This document shows positions 1 through 10,000 of a DNA stretch of 42,087 nt, one piece after another (the stretch's first letter is position 1; every line of letters begins with the position of its first letter). Under the pieces are notes generated by a model that was not told where the DNA came from, ran no database searches, and saw only the letters and a list, made by a program, of their open reading frames with translations. A program made the position numbers and the translations under genes. The stretch is from a virus, in IMG/VR virus record IMGVR_UViG_3300008110_000394, positions 1 to 42,087 of that record; one strand, 5' to 3'.

Positions 1-63
1 GAGGACCTCACATTTGTGGAACTCACATCAAATAAGAACCTAAACTTAGAGTCTTCTCATTGA
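1..63 (+). CDS. C-terminal end of an unidentified upstream gene (partial)
   Basis: Frame 1 is open from the first base to a TGA at 61-63 and encodes about 20 residues ending in Leu-Glu-Ser-Ser-His. The other two forward frames hit stops earlier (33 and 42). This fits the 3' end of a gene that begins outside the window, on the same strand as everything else. The tail is too short to identify, and a 20-codon open frame can occur by chance. Confidence 0.4.
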   Translation, partial: EDLTFVELTSNKNLNLESSH

Positions 64-111
64 CAATTGACTGATTAAACGATAAAATTTGAAGGAAGTA
101 ATGTTATCTCT

Positions 112-882
112 ATGGCAAAAGGATTTACTGTAAAAGCGAACCCACCGAAGCCCACTGAAACTGATAGTTGGGACTACGGTGCAATCAAAGAAAGAATGAA
201 AGGAAAATCGATTGTTTTCTGCCTTCCTGGCAGAGGGTGTTCGTTTATCTTTCTGAAAGCATTTGTGCAATTGTGTTTTGACCTTGTACAAAACGGAATG
301 AGTATTCAAATTTCTCAGGATTACTCTTCAATGGTTAACTTTGCACGTTGTAAAGTGTTGGGTGCCAATGTTCTCCGAGGACCGAAGCAAGTTCCCTGGG
401 ACGGCAAGTTGGACTATGATTACCAACTGTGGATTGATAGTGATATCGTCTTCAACACCGAGAAGTTCTGGCAACTCTGTGATCTTGCTCTCTCTGAAGA
501 GGGTGAAGAGAAGGAAGTTGTTGCTGGTTGGTATGCAACAGAAGATGGTCACACAACCTCCGTTGCACACTGGCTTGAGGAAGACGATTTCCGTAAGAAT
601 GGTGGTGTGATGAATCACGAAACCGTTGATTCAATTTCCAAGCGTAAGAAACCATTTACAGTTGATTACACTGGATTCGGTTGGGTCCTGATTAAGAAAG
701 GTGTATTTGAAAATCTCGAATATCCTTGGTTTGCACCTAAGATGCAAGTCTTTGAATCGGGAGCAGTTCAGGACATGTGCGGAGAGGATGTTTCATTCTG
801 TCTCGATGCAAAAGAAGCAGGATTTGAAATTTGGTGTGATCCTCGTATCCGTGTTGGTCACGAGAAAACTCGCGTTATCTGA
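112..882 (+). CDS. GT-A fold glycosyltransferase-like protein
   Basis: This 256-residue protein looks like a family 2-type (GT-A) glycosyltransferase. The sequence shows a beta-strand followed by a DSD triad at residues 109-111 (LWIDSDIVF), the usual nucleotide-sugar and metal binding motif. Further on are a GEDVSFC segment and a C-terminal GHEK, in the positions where GT-A enzymes carry the acceptor-side acid and a metal-binding His. There is no signal peptide or membrane segment, so it should act in the infected cell cytoplasm. GAAGGAAG at 91-98 lies 13 bases before the ATG. The stop TGA overlaps the ATG of the next small gene. Sugar donor and acceptor cannot be told; virion protein or host surface glycans are possibilities. 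Its base composition is less AT-rich than the large structural genes that follow. Confidence 0.8.
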   Translation: MAKGFTVKANPPKPTETDSWDYGAIKERMKGKSIVFCLPGRGCSFIFLKAFVQLCFDLVQNGMSIQISQDYSSMVNFARCKVLGANVLRGPKQVPWDGKLDYDYQLWIDSDIVFNTEKFWQLCDLALSEEGEEKEVVAGWYATEDGHTTSVAHWLEEDDFRKNGGVMNHETVDSISKRKKPFTVDYTGFGWVLIKKGVFENLEYPWFAPKMQVFESGAVQDMCGEDVSFCLDAKEAGFEIWCDPRIRVGHEKTRVI

Positions 883-1028
883 TGACCTTTAATATCTTAT
901 ACAAAGGACGTAAGATATATCAGAACCTCACACACGAAGAATGTGCTGAGGTTCTTGACAACCTCGCTCAAGAATATTATGATAACGAGGATTATGATAT
1001 AAATGAAATTGAATTGGAGGAAATCTAA
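882..1028 (+). CDS. small conserved hypothetical protein (48 aa)
   Basis: A 48-residue acidic protein starting at the ATG that overlaps the glycosyltransferase stop (TGATG). It has the form MTFNILYKGRKIYQNLT, then a short helix (HEECAEVLDNLAQEYY) and an acidic C-terminus (DNEDYDINEIELEEI). Its stop TAA overlaps the next ATG (TAATG), and GGAGG near its own 3' end serves as ribosome binding site for the next gene. This chain of translational coupling supports a real gene. I see no catalytic motif. Similar short proteins occur in T4-like cyanophages as far as I recall, without a known role. Confidence 0.7.
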   Translation: MTFNILYKGRKIYQNLTHEECAEVLDNLAQEYYDNEDYDINEIELEEI

Positions 1029-1171
1029 TGGCAAAACGACCGTCACTTACAAATAAGAATGCACCAGAACCCAAACTGAAGAAGACACTTCAAGGTCAAG
1101 GTGGAAGAACGAAATATGCCGCAACATCCCGTAATAAGGCAAAGAAAAAATACAGAGGACAAGGCAATTAA
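1028..1171 (+). CDS. small basic conserved protein (47 aa)
   Basis: A 47-residue, very basic protein (MAKRPSLTNKNAPEPK at the start, KKKYRGQGN at the end) with a Gly/Gln-rich centre (LQGQGGRTKYAATSRNKAK). The ATG at 1028 overlaps the previous stop, with TTGGAGGAAATC just upstream as a good Shine-Dalgarno. The composition (Lys/Arg-rich, no hydrophobic core) suggests a disordered nucleic-acid-binding peptide or a virion peptide; that is inference. The same type of protein is, to my recollection, conserved near baseplate genes in cyanophages. Confidence 0.7.
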   Translation: MAKRPSLTNKNAPEPKLKKTLQGQGGRTKYAATSRNKAKKKYRGQGN

Positions 1172-1180
1172 TACAATAAA

Positions 1181-1396
1181 ATGCTTCAATTAGACCCACA
1201 GATCCCAGTTGTTACTCCTAAAGGTAATGGCTGGGCATTTTTTTTAATCGACAGATCTCAAGAACACGATCTTGAGTGGGTAGTGTTTCTAGATAGTAAT
1301 GGAGAATGTTGGACTTTTAAAAATTCTGACATTAGAATTCAAAAAAATAGTACTTTTCACCGAAAAAATATCTCAAATATCGATAGCACGGGATAG
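1181..1396 (+). CDS. conserved cyanophage hypothetical protein (71 aa)
   Basis: A 71-residue protein with a compact, folded-looking N-terminal part: LDPQIPVVTPKGNGWAFFLI, then EHDLEWVVFLDSNGECWTF. Alternating hydrophobic residues suggest a small beta-barrel or beta-sandwich. The start at 1181 lies 9 bases after the previous stop, with no obvious ribosome binding site, so translation may be coupled. I recall close relatives in many T4-like cyanophages, all of unknown function. The 3' part overlaps an out-of-frame open frame (from 1299) that I regard as spurious before 1446. Confidence 0.75.
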   Translation: MLQLDPQIPVVTPKGNGWAFFLIDRSQEHDLEWVVFLDSNGECWTFKNSDIRIQKNSTFHRKNISNIDSTG

Positions 1397-1445
1397 GAAC
1401 CCCGTAAAAAGTTCTGATTTAACTCTAAAAATCGGAAAAAACGCT

Positions 1446-1694
1446 ATGGGAAAGCAATCGGATCGAAATAGAGAATATATGATGGATATGTGGGGCACAA
1501 ATCAACTTGCAACTGACTATGGATCACTTAATAATTTCAAAAAACAAGTGATTTCTGAGATTATGAATGACGATTACTCTCAGAAAAAGCATAATTTAAG
1601 TGCTCAATCGGAATTGCATCAAAAAATTAGAAATGATGATGATTATGATGATTGGGAGTATGGAACTGAACCCGTTTATGGTAGCAAAAGTTAA
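1446..1694 (+). CDS. small hypothetical protein (82 aa)
   Basis: An 82-residue protein beginning MGKQSDRNREYMMDMWGTNQ, mostly predicted helical, with a strongly acidic C-terminal run (NDDDYDDWEYG). I chose ATG 1446 rather than the upstream in-frame ATG 1299. The upstream part lies over the end of the 71-aa gene and has no conserved look, and GGAA at 1434-1437 is suitably placed before 1446. It sits directly before the promoter of the gp25 operon. The function is unknown; similar small proteins occur in this position in cyanophages as far as I recall. Confidence 0.65.
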   Translation: MGKQSDRNREYMMDMWGTNQLATDYGSLNNFKKQVISEIMNDDYSQKKHNLSAQSELHQKIRNDDDYDDWEYGTEPVYGSKS

Positions 1695-1703
1695 AATAAA
1701 TCT

Positions 1704-1711
1704 AATAAATA
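1704..1711 (+). promoter_or_regulatory. T4-type late promoter box before gp25
   Basis: AATAAATA, one mismatch from the T4 late consensus TATAAATA, lies 30 bases before the gp25 ATG in an AT-rich gap. This is the spacing expected if transcription starts about a dozen bases downstream. In T4 such boxes are read by host RNA polymerase with gp55. AT-rich DNA gives some chance matches. Confidence 0.5.
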
Positions 1712-1740
1712 AGTTATAATTGACCTCTATGATACAATAA

Positions 1741-2142
1741 ATGCCTTTAGAACGTGTTAGTAAACCTTTTAAAGATGTCAGTTTAACGTTACAGAGTAAT
1801 CCACTGACTCGTGACATACTGACAATTACCAATGAAAGGGCGATAGCACGTTCTATTCGCAATTTAGTTCTTACTCAAAAAGGAGAACGGTTTTTTAATA
1901 GTCAATTAGGTTCTGAAGTATCAAGGCTTCTTTTTGAAAACCTCGATAGAAACACTTCTATTTTCATAAGAAATGAAATTGAATATGTAATCACAACCTT
2001 TGAGCCTAGAGTAACTCTTTTAGAATTAGATGTAAATCCAAATTACGATGAAAATCAATTCGATATAGTAATAAAATATAAAATTATAGGAATTGATGTG
2101 CCAACTCAACAGTTATCATTCGCACTCACTCCAACACGATAA
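1741..2142 (+). CDS. gp25: baseplate wedge subunit gp25 (lysozyme-like fold)
   Basis: A 133-residue protein, nearly the T4 length (132). It shows the gp25 family pattern: an N-terminal DVSLTLQSNPLTRDI segment, NERAIARSIRNLVLTQKGERFFN in the middle, and a C-terminal beta part (VTLLELDVNP, FDIVIKYKI). The GERFF segment with the downstream Gly-Ser is the strongest family mark. gp25 is a conserved part of contractile injection machines: it sits in the inner baseplate wedge and nucleates the sheath. The stop overlaps the gp6 start (TAATG at 2140-2144), so translation is coupled with its wedge partner. Confidence 0.95.
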   Translation: MPLERVSKPFKDVSLTLQSNPLTRDILTITNERAIARSIRNLVLTQKGERFFNSQLGSEVSRLLFENLDRNTSIFIRNEIEYVITTFEPRVTLLELDVNPNYDENQFDIVIKYKIIGIDVPTQQLSFALTPTR

Positions 2143-4040
2143 TGGCATTAGTTAATTTTACGAATTTAGATTTCGAAGATATAAAGACTTCGATAAAAGA
2201 TTATCTAAAAACAAATTCCAATTTTACAGATTACGACTTTGAAGGATCCAGTCTTTCTGTATTAATTGATGTATTAGCGTATAACACATATATCAATTCA
2301 TATAATGCTAATATGATTAGCAATGAATTGTTTCTTGATGGTGCTACTCTCAGAGAAAATGTCGTTTCTCTCGCAAGAAATATTGGTTACGTTCCTAGAT
2401 CAAAAACTGCTTCAAAAACAAAAGTTTCATTTTTTGTAGATTTATCTGGTTTAGATGTTAGACCATTGACAGTAACTTTAAAAAAGGGAATTTGTTTTAC
2501 AACTTTAACAACTTTTGGTAGAGAAAGTAATTCATTTTCAATTCCAGAAGATGTCACCGTTCCAGTTAAAGATGGAATAGCATCGTTTGATGATATTACA
2601 ATTTACGAAGGAACTTTAATTACCCAAAATTTCACCGTAGATTCAACGAACTATCAAAGATTTATTTTAGATAACCCTGGAATAGACACATCAACTATAT
2701 CAGTAACAGTAAAAGATAATGCACTTTCAAGCGATACTAAAGTATTCAAATATATTGATAGTATTGTAAACATAGATTCAACATCAAAAATATTCTTAAT
2801 TCAAGAAATTGAAGATGAACGATATGAATTGCTTTTTGGTGATGGATTATTTGGTAAAAAACTTGTTAACGGAAATTACGTTACAGTTTCATATGTAGTA
2901 ACAAATGGTGAAGTTGCAAATGGAATAACAAACTTCACTTATGCTGGAAGATTAGTCGCAAATGATGGTAGTATAATCAATTCTCAAATTTCTTTGGTTA
3001 CTTCCAATGGACCAACAAGTGGTGGACAACAAATTGAATCTGTAAGTTATATCAAAAAATACGCACCAAAAATATACTCAAGTCAAAATAGAGCAGTTAC
3101 TGCAAATGATTATGAAGCACTAATTCCAAAAATATATCCAGAAACAGAATCAATTTCTGTATTTGGTGGAGAAACTTTAGAACCACCAGAGTATGGAAAG
3201 GTTTTTATTGCAATTAAACCTACAAATGGATTCTTTCTTTCCTCTGCAAGTAAAGAATTTATCAAATCAGAATTGAGAAAATATTCTGTAGCAGGAATTG
3301 TCCCTGTGTTTATGGATCTTAAGTATCTAAACGTAGAGTATGAAACTACAATTTATTACAACAAGAATCTGGCTTCCAATGAAAATGTAGTTTTAAATTC
3401 CGTATACAATAATATTTTAGAATACACAAAATCTAGTGAGATTAATAGATATGGGGCAAGATTTAAATATAGTAAATTCTTAAAATTGATTGATGATAGC
3501 AATTCTGCTATCACTTCAAATATCACTAAAGTCTCAATGAGAAGAGATCTTAGAGTGAATATAAATGCATTTGGAAATTACGAAATATGTTTTGGTAATG
3601 AATTTCATATAAAAAATCCTCAAGGACAAAATATAAAATCTTCTGGATTTAAAGTAGAAGGTTTTGAGAATTATGTTTACTTGACCGATTTTCCAGATTT
3701 AAATAATCCAACACAAGGAAAATTGTTTGTATTTGATGGAGAATCTCAAAATTATTTCAATGAAGTGGGTAAAGTAAATTATGAAACGGGTGAAATATTC
3801 TTACAATCTATCTCTGTAACTGGAACTGAAATTACTCAAGATGGGGAACCTGTAATTATGATTTCTGCCATCCCCAAATCAAATGATATTATCGGATTAC
3901 AAGATTTATATTTGCAGATAGATATTAATAGAAGTAAATTAACAATACTTTCCGATGACATCTCTTCTGGAGCAGACTCCTCTGGAAGTACTTATCTAAC
4001 TACTTCAAGTTATCCAAACGGACCACAAATATTAAAATAA
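2142..4040 (+). CDS. gp6: baseplate wedge subunit gp6 (J-like)
   Basis: A 632-residue protein against 660 in T4. The N-terminus (VNFTNLDFEDIKTSIKDYLK) and the LIDVLAYNTYINSYNANM helix, followed by ELFLDGATLRENVVSLARNIGY, are typical of gp6 of T4-like phages. The central region holds the baseplate J-like block SYIKKYAPKIYSSQNRAVT with NDYEALIPKIYPETESI. gp6 forms the dimeric clamp of each baseplate wedge and joins wedges into the ring. It follows gp25 by a one-base overlap and precedes the giant gene by one base. An 8-bp perfect hairpin with a tetraloop (3494-3513) lies in its distal part. No truncation is visible. Confidence 0.93.
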   Translation: MALVNFTNLDFEDIKTSIKDYLKTNSNFTDYDFEGSSLSVLIDVLAYNTYINSYNANMISNELFLDGATLRENVVSLARNIGYVPRSKTASKTKVSFFVDLSGLDVRPLTVTLKKGICFTTLTTFGRESNSFSIPEDVTVPVKDGIASFDDITIYEGTLITQNFTVDSTNYQRFILDNPGIDTSTISVTVKDNALSSDTKVFKYIDSIVNIDSTSKIFLIQEIEDERYELLFGDGLFGKKLVNGNYVTVSYVVTNGEVANGITNFTYAGRLVANDGSIINSQISLVTSNGPTSGGQQIESVSYIKKYAPKIYSSQNRAVTANDYEALIPKIYPETESISVFGGETLEPPEYGKVFIAIKPTNGFFLSSASKEFIKSELRKYSVAGIVPVFMDLKYLNVEYETTIYYNKNLASNENVVLNSVYNNILEYTKSSEINRYGARFKYSKFLKLIDDSNSAITSNITKVSMRRDLRVNINAFGNYEICFGNEFHIKNPQGQNIKSSGFKVEGFENYVYLTDFPDLNNPTQGKLFVFDGESQNYFNEVGKVNYETGEIFLQSISVTGTEITQDGEPVIMISAIPKSNDIIGLQDLYLQIDINRSKLTILSDDISSGADSSGSTYLTTSSYPNGPQILK

Positions 4041-4041
4041 T

Positions 4042-7000
4042 ATGGTAAATTCAAGAGTTAATATCAGCGAAATTGTTGAAAATCAACTTCCATCATTCGT
4101 TACAGAGGAATTTCCTCTTGTATCAGAGTTTTTATCGCAATATTATAAATCTTTAGAGATACCTGGTGGTCCATCGGACATACTTAATAATATTGATTTA
4201 TATGCAAAAATTGATAATATTAAAAGTATATCACAATCTACAAATTTAATTGGTGATATTACACAATTTGATTCTTCTATTTTAGTTAAATCTACGGAAG
4301 GATTTCCAGATAAGTATGGAATCATTCAAATTGATGGTGAGATAATTACATATAAGTCCAAAACCAATAATAGCTTCGAAGAATGTATAAGGGGATTTAG
4401 TGGAATAAGCAACTTAAACGGAAAAAATGATAAGTTAACTTTTTCCACTAGCAATTCCGATTCGCACTCGGATGGAACCATTATTTTAAACTTGAGTGCT
4501 TTATTTTTAAATGAATTTTTATATAAGATAAAAAAACAAATTGCTCCAGGATTTGAGGGGTTAGAATTAAATGAGAATGTCAATGAAAAACTTTTTATCA
4601 AGCAAGTAAAAGATTTTTATTCTTCTAAGGGGTCAGATAAATCTTTTTCCATTCTTTTCAACGCACTTTACGGGGAAAAAGTAACTGTACTAAGACCATC
4701 GGATAATTTAATATCCCCATCAGTATCTAAATATCGAAAAACTCAACAATTGATTGTTGAGTGCGATAATAGAAATATACTAAATCTTGTTGGTAATACT
4801 GTATATCAGAACAAAATAAATTCTACTAATAAATCTTTCGCTACAGTATTAGATGTAGAAGAAATAAAAAGAGGAGATAAAATCTATTATAAAATTAGTT
4901 TAGATAGCGATTATAATAGAGATATTAATGTTTCAAGTGGAACAATATCTGGTAAATTCACAATAAGTCCCAAAACAAAAGTAACATCGGATATAAAAAC
5001 AAATTCAAGTTTTATAACAGTTGATTCTACTGTTGGATTTCCAAATGAAGGAGAGTTATTAATTAAACTTTCTGATGGAACTCCTAAATTGATAAATTAT
5101 TATGATAAAAATATCAATCAATTTTTAGAGTGTTCTGGAGTAACTTTTGATATAAAAATTGGAACTGATGTAGAAGATAGCAATTACTGCTATGGATATG
5201 ATTTAAATAATAATAAAATCGAATTTAAAATTACTTCTGTAATTTCTGATTCTGTTCTTCTAACTCCAATACCAGGATATTCAAAAAATGATCTTGTTAT
5301 AATTGATAATATCGGATTGTCTGGAAATAGACCAGTTCATACTTCCTGGTTATATAATAACGCAATTTACTATGATGTTAAAAATATATCTTTAGTAGAT
5401 TCTTCAAATTTTTCATACTCTGTTGAACTTTTTGAAGATTCTTACATTTACGTTCAAGATACTTTAGTATTATACGATACAAAAGAAAGAGAAATACTTC
5501 TTAAAGTAATATCTCTTAACAACAAAAAATCTTTTGTAGTAGAGTCCCAAAGTGGTAATATAGATCTTTCTGAAAAATATTACTTGGAAAGGAAGATATC
5601 TTATGTAAATACTGGAGATTCTTTCATAGATCAAGTAACATCAAATGTTACTAATGTATATTACGATTTTGATCAGGTAGATACTTATGTTGTATCAAAT
5701 TCTATCCCATCATATTCAAATTTGACCCTTGATATAAAAAAACATTCGGTATCTTTTAGTGGTAATTTTGATGGGGAAGAAATTGAAATAGGAACACATC
5801 CATTTTTAACTGGAGACGCTGTATATTATATTCCTAAGAGTCCGAATAATACTTTAAATATAGAATCTGGTTTATATTACGTTAAGAGAATAAGTTCAAC
5901 AAAAATAAAATTATCTAGAAGCAGGTCTTCAATTTATGCAAATAAATTCATAAATTTGATTGGAAATATTACAGATAGCACTATTGTATTAGATAAGTTC
6001 TATGAAAATAGTTTTGCTCCATATAAATTGGTTAAAAGAATTCCAGAATTACAAAAAAGAGATTCTTTGGAGTTTTATGAAACCAAACCAAATCAAAATA
6101 TTGGTGTTTTAATTAATGGTGTAGAAATTTTAAATTACAAATCAAATGATTTAGTTTACTATGGGGAAATAGAAAGTGTAGATATTTTAGATGGAGGAAA
6201 CGATTATAATGTAATAAATCCACCTACATTGATAATTACTGACAAAAATGATTCACAAAGGACAACAGAAGATTTTGCTAAAGGATATGTTGGTGTTGCT
6301 GGTTCTTTGTCTGGAATAAAATTAGTAGATCCAGGATTTGATTATATTGAAACACCTACTATTGATATAATTGGAGGTGGTGGAAAGGGTGCTGTAGTAA
6401 AAGCGGAATTATCCTTATTTAAACACGAAGAATTATTTAAATCGGATGATAGCAATAACGTCAATTTGTCAACTAATATAATAACATTTTCTCAAGACCA
6501 TAAATTTAGAGATTTTGAAAAAGTTGTTTATAGAGCATTCAATCAAACACCAATCGGAGGATTGATTGATAATTCAATCTATTATATAAAAACTTTAAGT
6601 GCGACTTCCATAACAATTCATAATACCGAATTGGATTCTGTATCTGGTATAAACACAGTAAACATCACTTCATATGGAACAGGAAAACATTCTATAGAAT
6701 CCTATTCTACTAAAAAGAAAATTCAAAGATTTATAATTGAAAATAATGGCAAAGGTTATAAAAACAGATTAATAGAGTCTCCTTCTTCTGGAATAAGCAC
6801 GATAGCAAATACAGTAACTATACAGAATCATGGATATGAAACTGGAGAAATTATAGTATATAACGCATCGGAAATCCCAGTAAGTGGATTATCATCTGCA
6901 TCATCCTATTACGTAACAAAAGTCGATGATGATAAATTTAAATTATCTGTCATTGGAGTAGGAACAACTGCAGCAAATTATTATATTAATAGAGGAGATT

Positions 7001-10000
7001 ATATAAATTTCTCTTCCGTTGGATCTGGAATTCACTATTTCAATTATCCTCCTATCCAGGCTATAGTAACTGGAAAAATTGGTGTATCAACTTTTAATAA
7101 TCAAAATTTTAATGCTGTAATATCACCAATAGTAACTGGAAGTGTAACTTCGATTTTCATTTCAAATGGTGGAAATTATTATGGTTCTGAAGAAATATTA
7201 AACTATAATAGACAACCCCTATACAGACTTGAAAATGGAAAAGGTGCTCAACTTACTCCTATAATTTCTAATGGACAAATAATAGGAGTAAACATCCAAA
7301 ATAGTGGATCTAATTACGATGATTCTCCTTTAATTGCAGTTTATTCATTTAGTGGATCTGGAGCAGTATTAACTCCAATAGTGCAAAATGGATCTATTGT
7401 GGAAGTTAAAGTTATAAATGGTGGGTATGGATACGTTAAAGGAGATACAAAGTTGCAAGTGCTTTCCCTTGGTGGAAATTGCACTTTAAAATTTAATTCT
7501 AAAAAATGGACAGTAAATAATGTAGAAAAATTAATCAAAAAGGGTACAGTAACTCAAGATGATGGTGTTCTAGAAAAAAATAGTTCTTTAGGTAGATCTC
7601 TACAATATTATCATTTATATGCTCCTAGAAATCTAAGAAGAACTATACTTGGATCTAAAGTATCTGACGGAGAAACAATTTATCTCCACGATTTAAATTT
7701 TGTTAATTCAAAAGAAGTTGAAACTACATACCATTCACCAATAATTGGATGGGCTTATGATGGAAATCCAATTTATGGTCCATATGGATATGAAACTTCA
7801 ACGGGCGGAAATGTAAAATTAATGAAGTCTGGATATACATCTTCACTCAAATCAAAAAGACCTAGTGTTGATTTATATCCTGAAGGATTTTTTGTAGAAG
7901 ACTATGATTTTGTTGATAATGGAGATTTAGATCAACATAATGGAAGATATACTATAACTCCAGAATATCCAAATGGAATATATGCATACTTTGCTACTAT
8001 AAATGATGGTCAGGTAGAAACTTCAGGTCCATTTACTGACTACAAAAAACCAGAATTCCCATATATTATTGGAAATACTTATAAGCATATTCCATCCGAA
8101 GATAATTTTGGTAATAATTTATCTTTACAAAATTTTAATTTAGAAAATAAAGTTAGATATACTGATCATTACAATTTAGAATCTGATACATCTGGTTATA
8201 ATTATATACTAAATCCTAATAAAATTAAACCAATTTATAACTTTGTAAAGGATGTTTCGGCAAACAATGTTACTGATATATACGCACCTTTCCCTGGAAG
8301 TGGGTATAAAGTTGGTGATATTATAAATTTTGACGATGAAGAAATATATGGAAAGGTAACCACAATATCTGGCAAAGAAATTTCTAATATATCATATAAA
8401 AGTCAAAAAATTAATAACGTAGAAATATTTCCAAACCAAGATCCATATGGAAATTTTATTGGAATTTCTACTTCTCCACATAATTTAATCGATAGGCAAC
8501 AAATATTTTTCAGTGGAATTGGAACAAATACTTTTAATTTTAAAATAAATCAATCATTCGAAATAAAAATAAAAAATAATGTTTTATTTTTGAGTAAAAC
8601 AGTTCCAGATACTTCTGCTACTGGAATAATAACTTATTTTGATGTATATGGTCCATTGTCTTATCCAAACATAACAACAAATGATATATACAGCATTAGA
8701 GATGAAAAAGTTAAAATTTTAGATGTAGACAAAATTTCTTCTAGAATTAAAGTAGAAAGAGCATACGATGGAACTGTTGGATTAGCATATAATGTAGGAG
8801 AATCTTTAACAGAAAATACTAGAAAGTTTTATATTAATTTACCTCAGAATAATTTATCAAATACTTTAAAAAATAATAAAGAATATTATTTTACTCCCTC
8901 AGAGTCTGTTGGTATTGGTACAATTGGTATTGGTTCAACATTAGCAATATCAAATCCTGGAATCGGAATAACTGAGATATTTGTCCCAATCAGATCAATT
9001 TATATTCCAAATCACCAAATAGAAAATGGAACTAAACTAATATACAGTTCCAATGGTGGATCTGGAATTGACATTTCTTTAGACGGAATTAATAATTATA
9101 ATCTTACAGACGGATCAGAAGTTTACTCTGTAAAAATATCTGAAGATTTTATAGGTATATCTACTTCAATCGTTGGATTGGGATCTACTGGAAGTTATAT
9201 TGGAATATCATCAACCAATAATTTGATGTATTTTATATCAAATGGATCGGGAGTAAATCATAGTTTTAAAACAAAATATAATAATGTAAAACCATTCCAA
9301 ATTAAAAATGGAAGTGTAGTTGTTTCCTTGGCATCTACTCATAATATGAGAGTAAATGATTCTGTAGGTTTATTTGTAAAGAATGTTGGTATAACTACAA
9401 CTATAAAAGTAAAGTATAACGATTATAATAGAAGAATTCTGATTGGTAATTATGAATTTAGTAATTTAGATGTAAACCCAACTGATGATACTATAACTAT
9501 AGTAAATCATAAATTTACAACTGGACAAAAAGTAGTATACACTTCAAATTCTCCATCAACAAATTTAATTAATAACAAAATATATTATATTAATGTTGTA
9601 GATGAAGATACTATAAGATTATGCGATTCTTATTATGAATCGTTAAGTTTAGATCCAAATTATGTAAATATTGGTTCCGCTTCAACTGGAGAAATAGGAC
9701 TAATTAATCCATTATTAAAAATACAAACGGGAAGAAAGACCGTATTTGACCTTTCAGATTCTTCATTATCTTATAATGTTGGATCCAGATTATACTCAGC
9801 ATTTAAACTTAATTTTTACACTGATAAAGAATTAAAAGATGAATATCAATTCGTAACTAAACCAAATATTATAAAATACAATAATGTTGGAATCGATACT
9901 AATGCAAGAATTGAGTTAGAATTTTCTGATCCAAGAGTATTATACTATAAGATAAGTCCAATAAATTTGGATAAAATATCTCAGGTTAAAAAAGATATTT

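Noticed and set aside
1238-1245. Run of eight T in the 71-aa gene as a slippage site or terminator
   Set aside because: No stem precedes it and the frame is intact through it; a homopolymer of this size is not unusual here.
1299-1445. N-terminal extension of the 82-aa protein to ATG 1299
   Set aside because: This part overlaps the 71-aa gene in another frame, looks random, and a better-placed ribosome binding site precedes ATG 1446.
3494-3513. TGATAGCA-ATTC-TGCTATCA hairpin in gp6
   Set aside because: Perfect 8-bp stem but in the middle of coding sequence without T-tract or other context; likely chance.
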